The position numbers and the translations under genes are program-made. The notes beneath the pieces are model-generated. The model did no database searches, had not been told where the DNA came from, and saw only the letters and a program-made list of their open reading frames with translations. Source: Harmothoe impar (lineage: Eukaryota > Annelida > Polychaeta > Phyllodocida > Polynoidae). Taken from it: a DNA stretch of 64,000 nt. The stretch is taken from positions 3,720,001 to 3,784,000 of the forward strand of contig OX381708.1 of NCBI GenBank assembly GCA_947462335.1, read 5' to 3'. Numbering within the stretch: position 1 is the stretch's first letter; each line of letters starts with the position of its first letter. Shown here piece after piece: positions 62,874 through 64,000 of the stretch.

Positions 62874-64000
62874 TATGGTTGTAGACATCTGGTTCACTAG
62901 CGGTTACTATACCCAAATTATCAGATTCTTTCCAGCTTGTTAAAAAATGTTTCAGGCAATACCTCTATTTTCAGATTATACGCTGATGGAAGCTATGCTA
63001 TCATATATACACAAAATTGTTGACTGAAACTAACATTTCAATCTTAAAGTTGATTCAGGATGTTCACCAAAGCCATACCTCTCTGCCTACATCTGCACTT
63101 CATTCTGATTCTTGTTATTTTGATCACAGTTGATGTTATTGCCCAATATGGCCAATGTGTTAAATAGAATTACAATTTTATTCTATCCATTGATGATCCC
63201 CTGTGAAAGACCATGTCTGGGCTCTATGGGTCCCCATTTCTGAGCTCTTATTGCCCATCGAGACCCATTCCCTAGATATTATACTGTTACAGTATTGGGA
63301 CATATTTAGGTGGGATTTAAAATTTGTAAATGGTAAATGGCTGGTAAATCTGTATTTTCTGACCTCAGAGAATTCTGAATGTTTCTCAACTTGAATCATA
63401 TCTCCATACTGATCAGGGCTAGAGATTTGCTATTGTTCAATATAACTAAGAGAGTGCACATAAAAATCACTACCTTTAATTTTGATGAAACCTGGTGGCA
63501 GGCATCTAATCAAATACCCAAAACTGCATATATTATTATGTGCACAGGCAAGGGAAAAGGCTACTCCCCTAGTGGCTAAAATCAGAACTAACCTCACAGG
63601 GGGTATCCTTTCTGCTTGCCTCCTCATTTATGTTTGTCCCTTGCAAATCCTTGAGTTCATATTACTGGTCTCACAAAATGTTATGTAAATCTCCTTCCCA
63701 AATCTCATCCCAATGCTTATTGGAAACAAATCAGGAAAATATCCTATTTTCTGGTAGTAATCTAAACAGCCCTCAGCAGTGACCTCATGAAAAATTCAAA
63801 AAGGCTGCCATTTATCTTTTCACACATAGTAAATTCAAATTCTCTGACCTTAGAAGCATATATTTTGAACCTTCATTTGTATCTCTAGGGTGATTAGAAC
63901 CAGAGATGTGTTATTTCATGCACTTTAATGACTTTTTGATGGCCATTTTGAATTTTACGCTATTCTTTGAAACTTCAAAACTAAAAGACATGTTCTATTG
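62874..64000. mobile_element. Right part of the second large foldback element
   Basis: The interior (to about 63690) is AT-rich with no gene. The right arm (63690-64000) mirrors 51001-51310 and runs off the window end. Confidence 0.7.

Overview
The window looks like intergenic, repeat-dense DNA from a eukaryotic invertebrate, most likely a marine one; a bivalve or other lophotrochozoan is my inference from the element types, not proven. I see no convincing host protein-coding gene. What can be read as genes belongs to three mobile elements: two Polinton/Maverick (adintovirus-like) elements of one family, and a complete Ty3/Gypsy-type LTR retrotransposon. The rest is a patchwork of short inverted-repeat elements, minisatellites, foldbacks and AT-rich sequence.

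Polinton A (1-5838) is cut by the window start. Reading leftward on the minus strand it carries a possible small ORF, a packaging ATPase, a small pX-like hydrophobic protein, a 387-residue protein with a Polinton-type domain, and a DDE integrase that runs off the window. A plus-strand alanine-rich gene and an inverted terminal repeat close its right end.

The LTR element (12221-24917) has 437-bp LTRs differing at one base, a 4-bp target duplication (TAAG), gag, pol and a long third reading frame interrupted by one TGA. Gag and pol are joined by a textbook -1 frameshift site (GGGAAAC, then a stop codon and a stem-loop). It sits inside a short inverted-repeat element.

The centre (25-51 kb) has no gene. 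It holds PIF/Harbinger-like MITEs with TAA/TTA duplications, a hAT-like MITE, a 4-kb foldback with arms built of about 160-bp units, a nested MITE cluster (44.4-47.4 kb), a hammerhead-like motif and a tRNA-like sequence.

Polinton B (53404-62867) is complete: inverted repeats of about 415 bp and a perfect 6-bp target duplication (GTGATG). It encodes only a protein-primed family B DNA polymerase, a protein with PC4-like ssDNA-binding C-terminal repeats, and a protein with two tandem Death domains. It has no integrase, ATPase, protease or capsid gene. A and B share nearly identical terminal sequence and a conserved divergent control region. In what is visible their genes are complementary: integration/packaging in A, replication and host interaction in B. 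This suggests a two-part (segmented) Polinton or a helper-dependent replication segment. The left part of A is outside the window, so whether A has its own polymerase is unknown.
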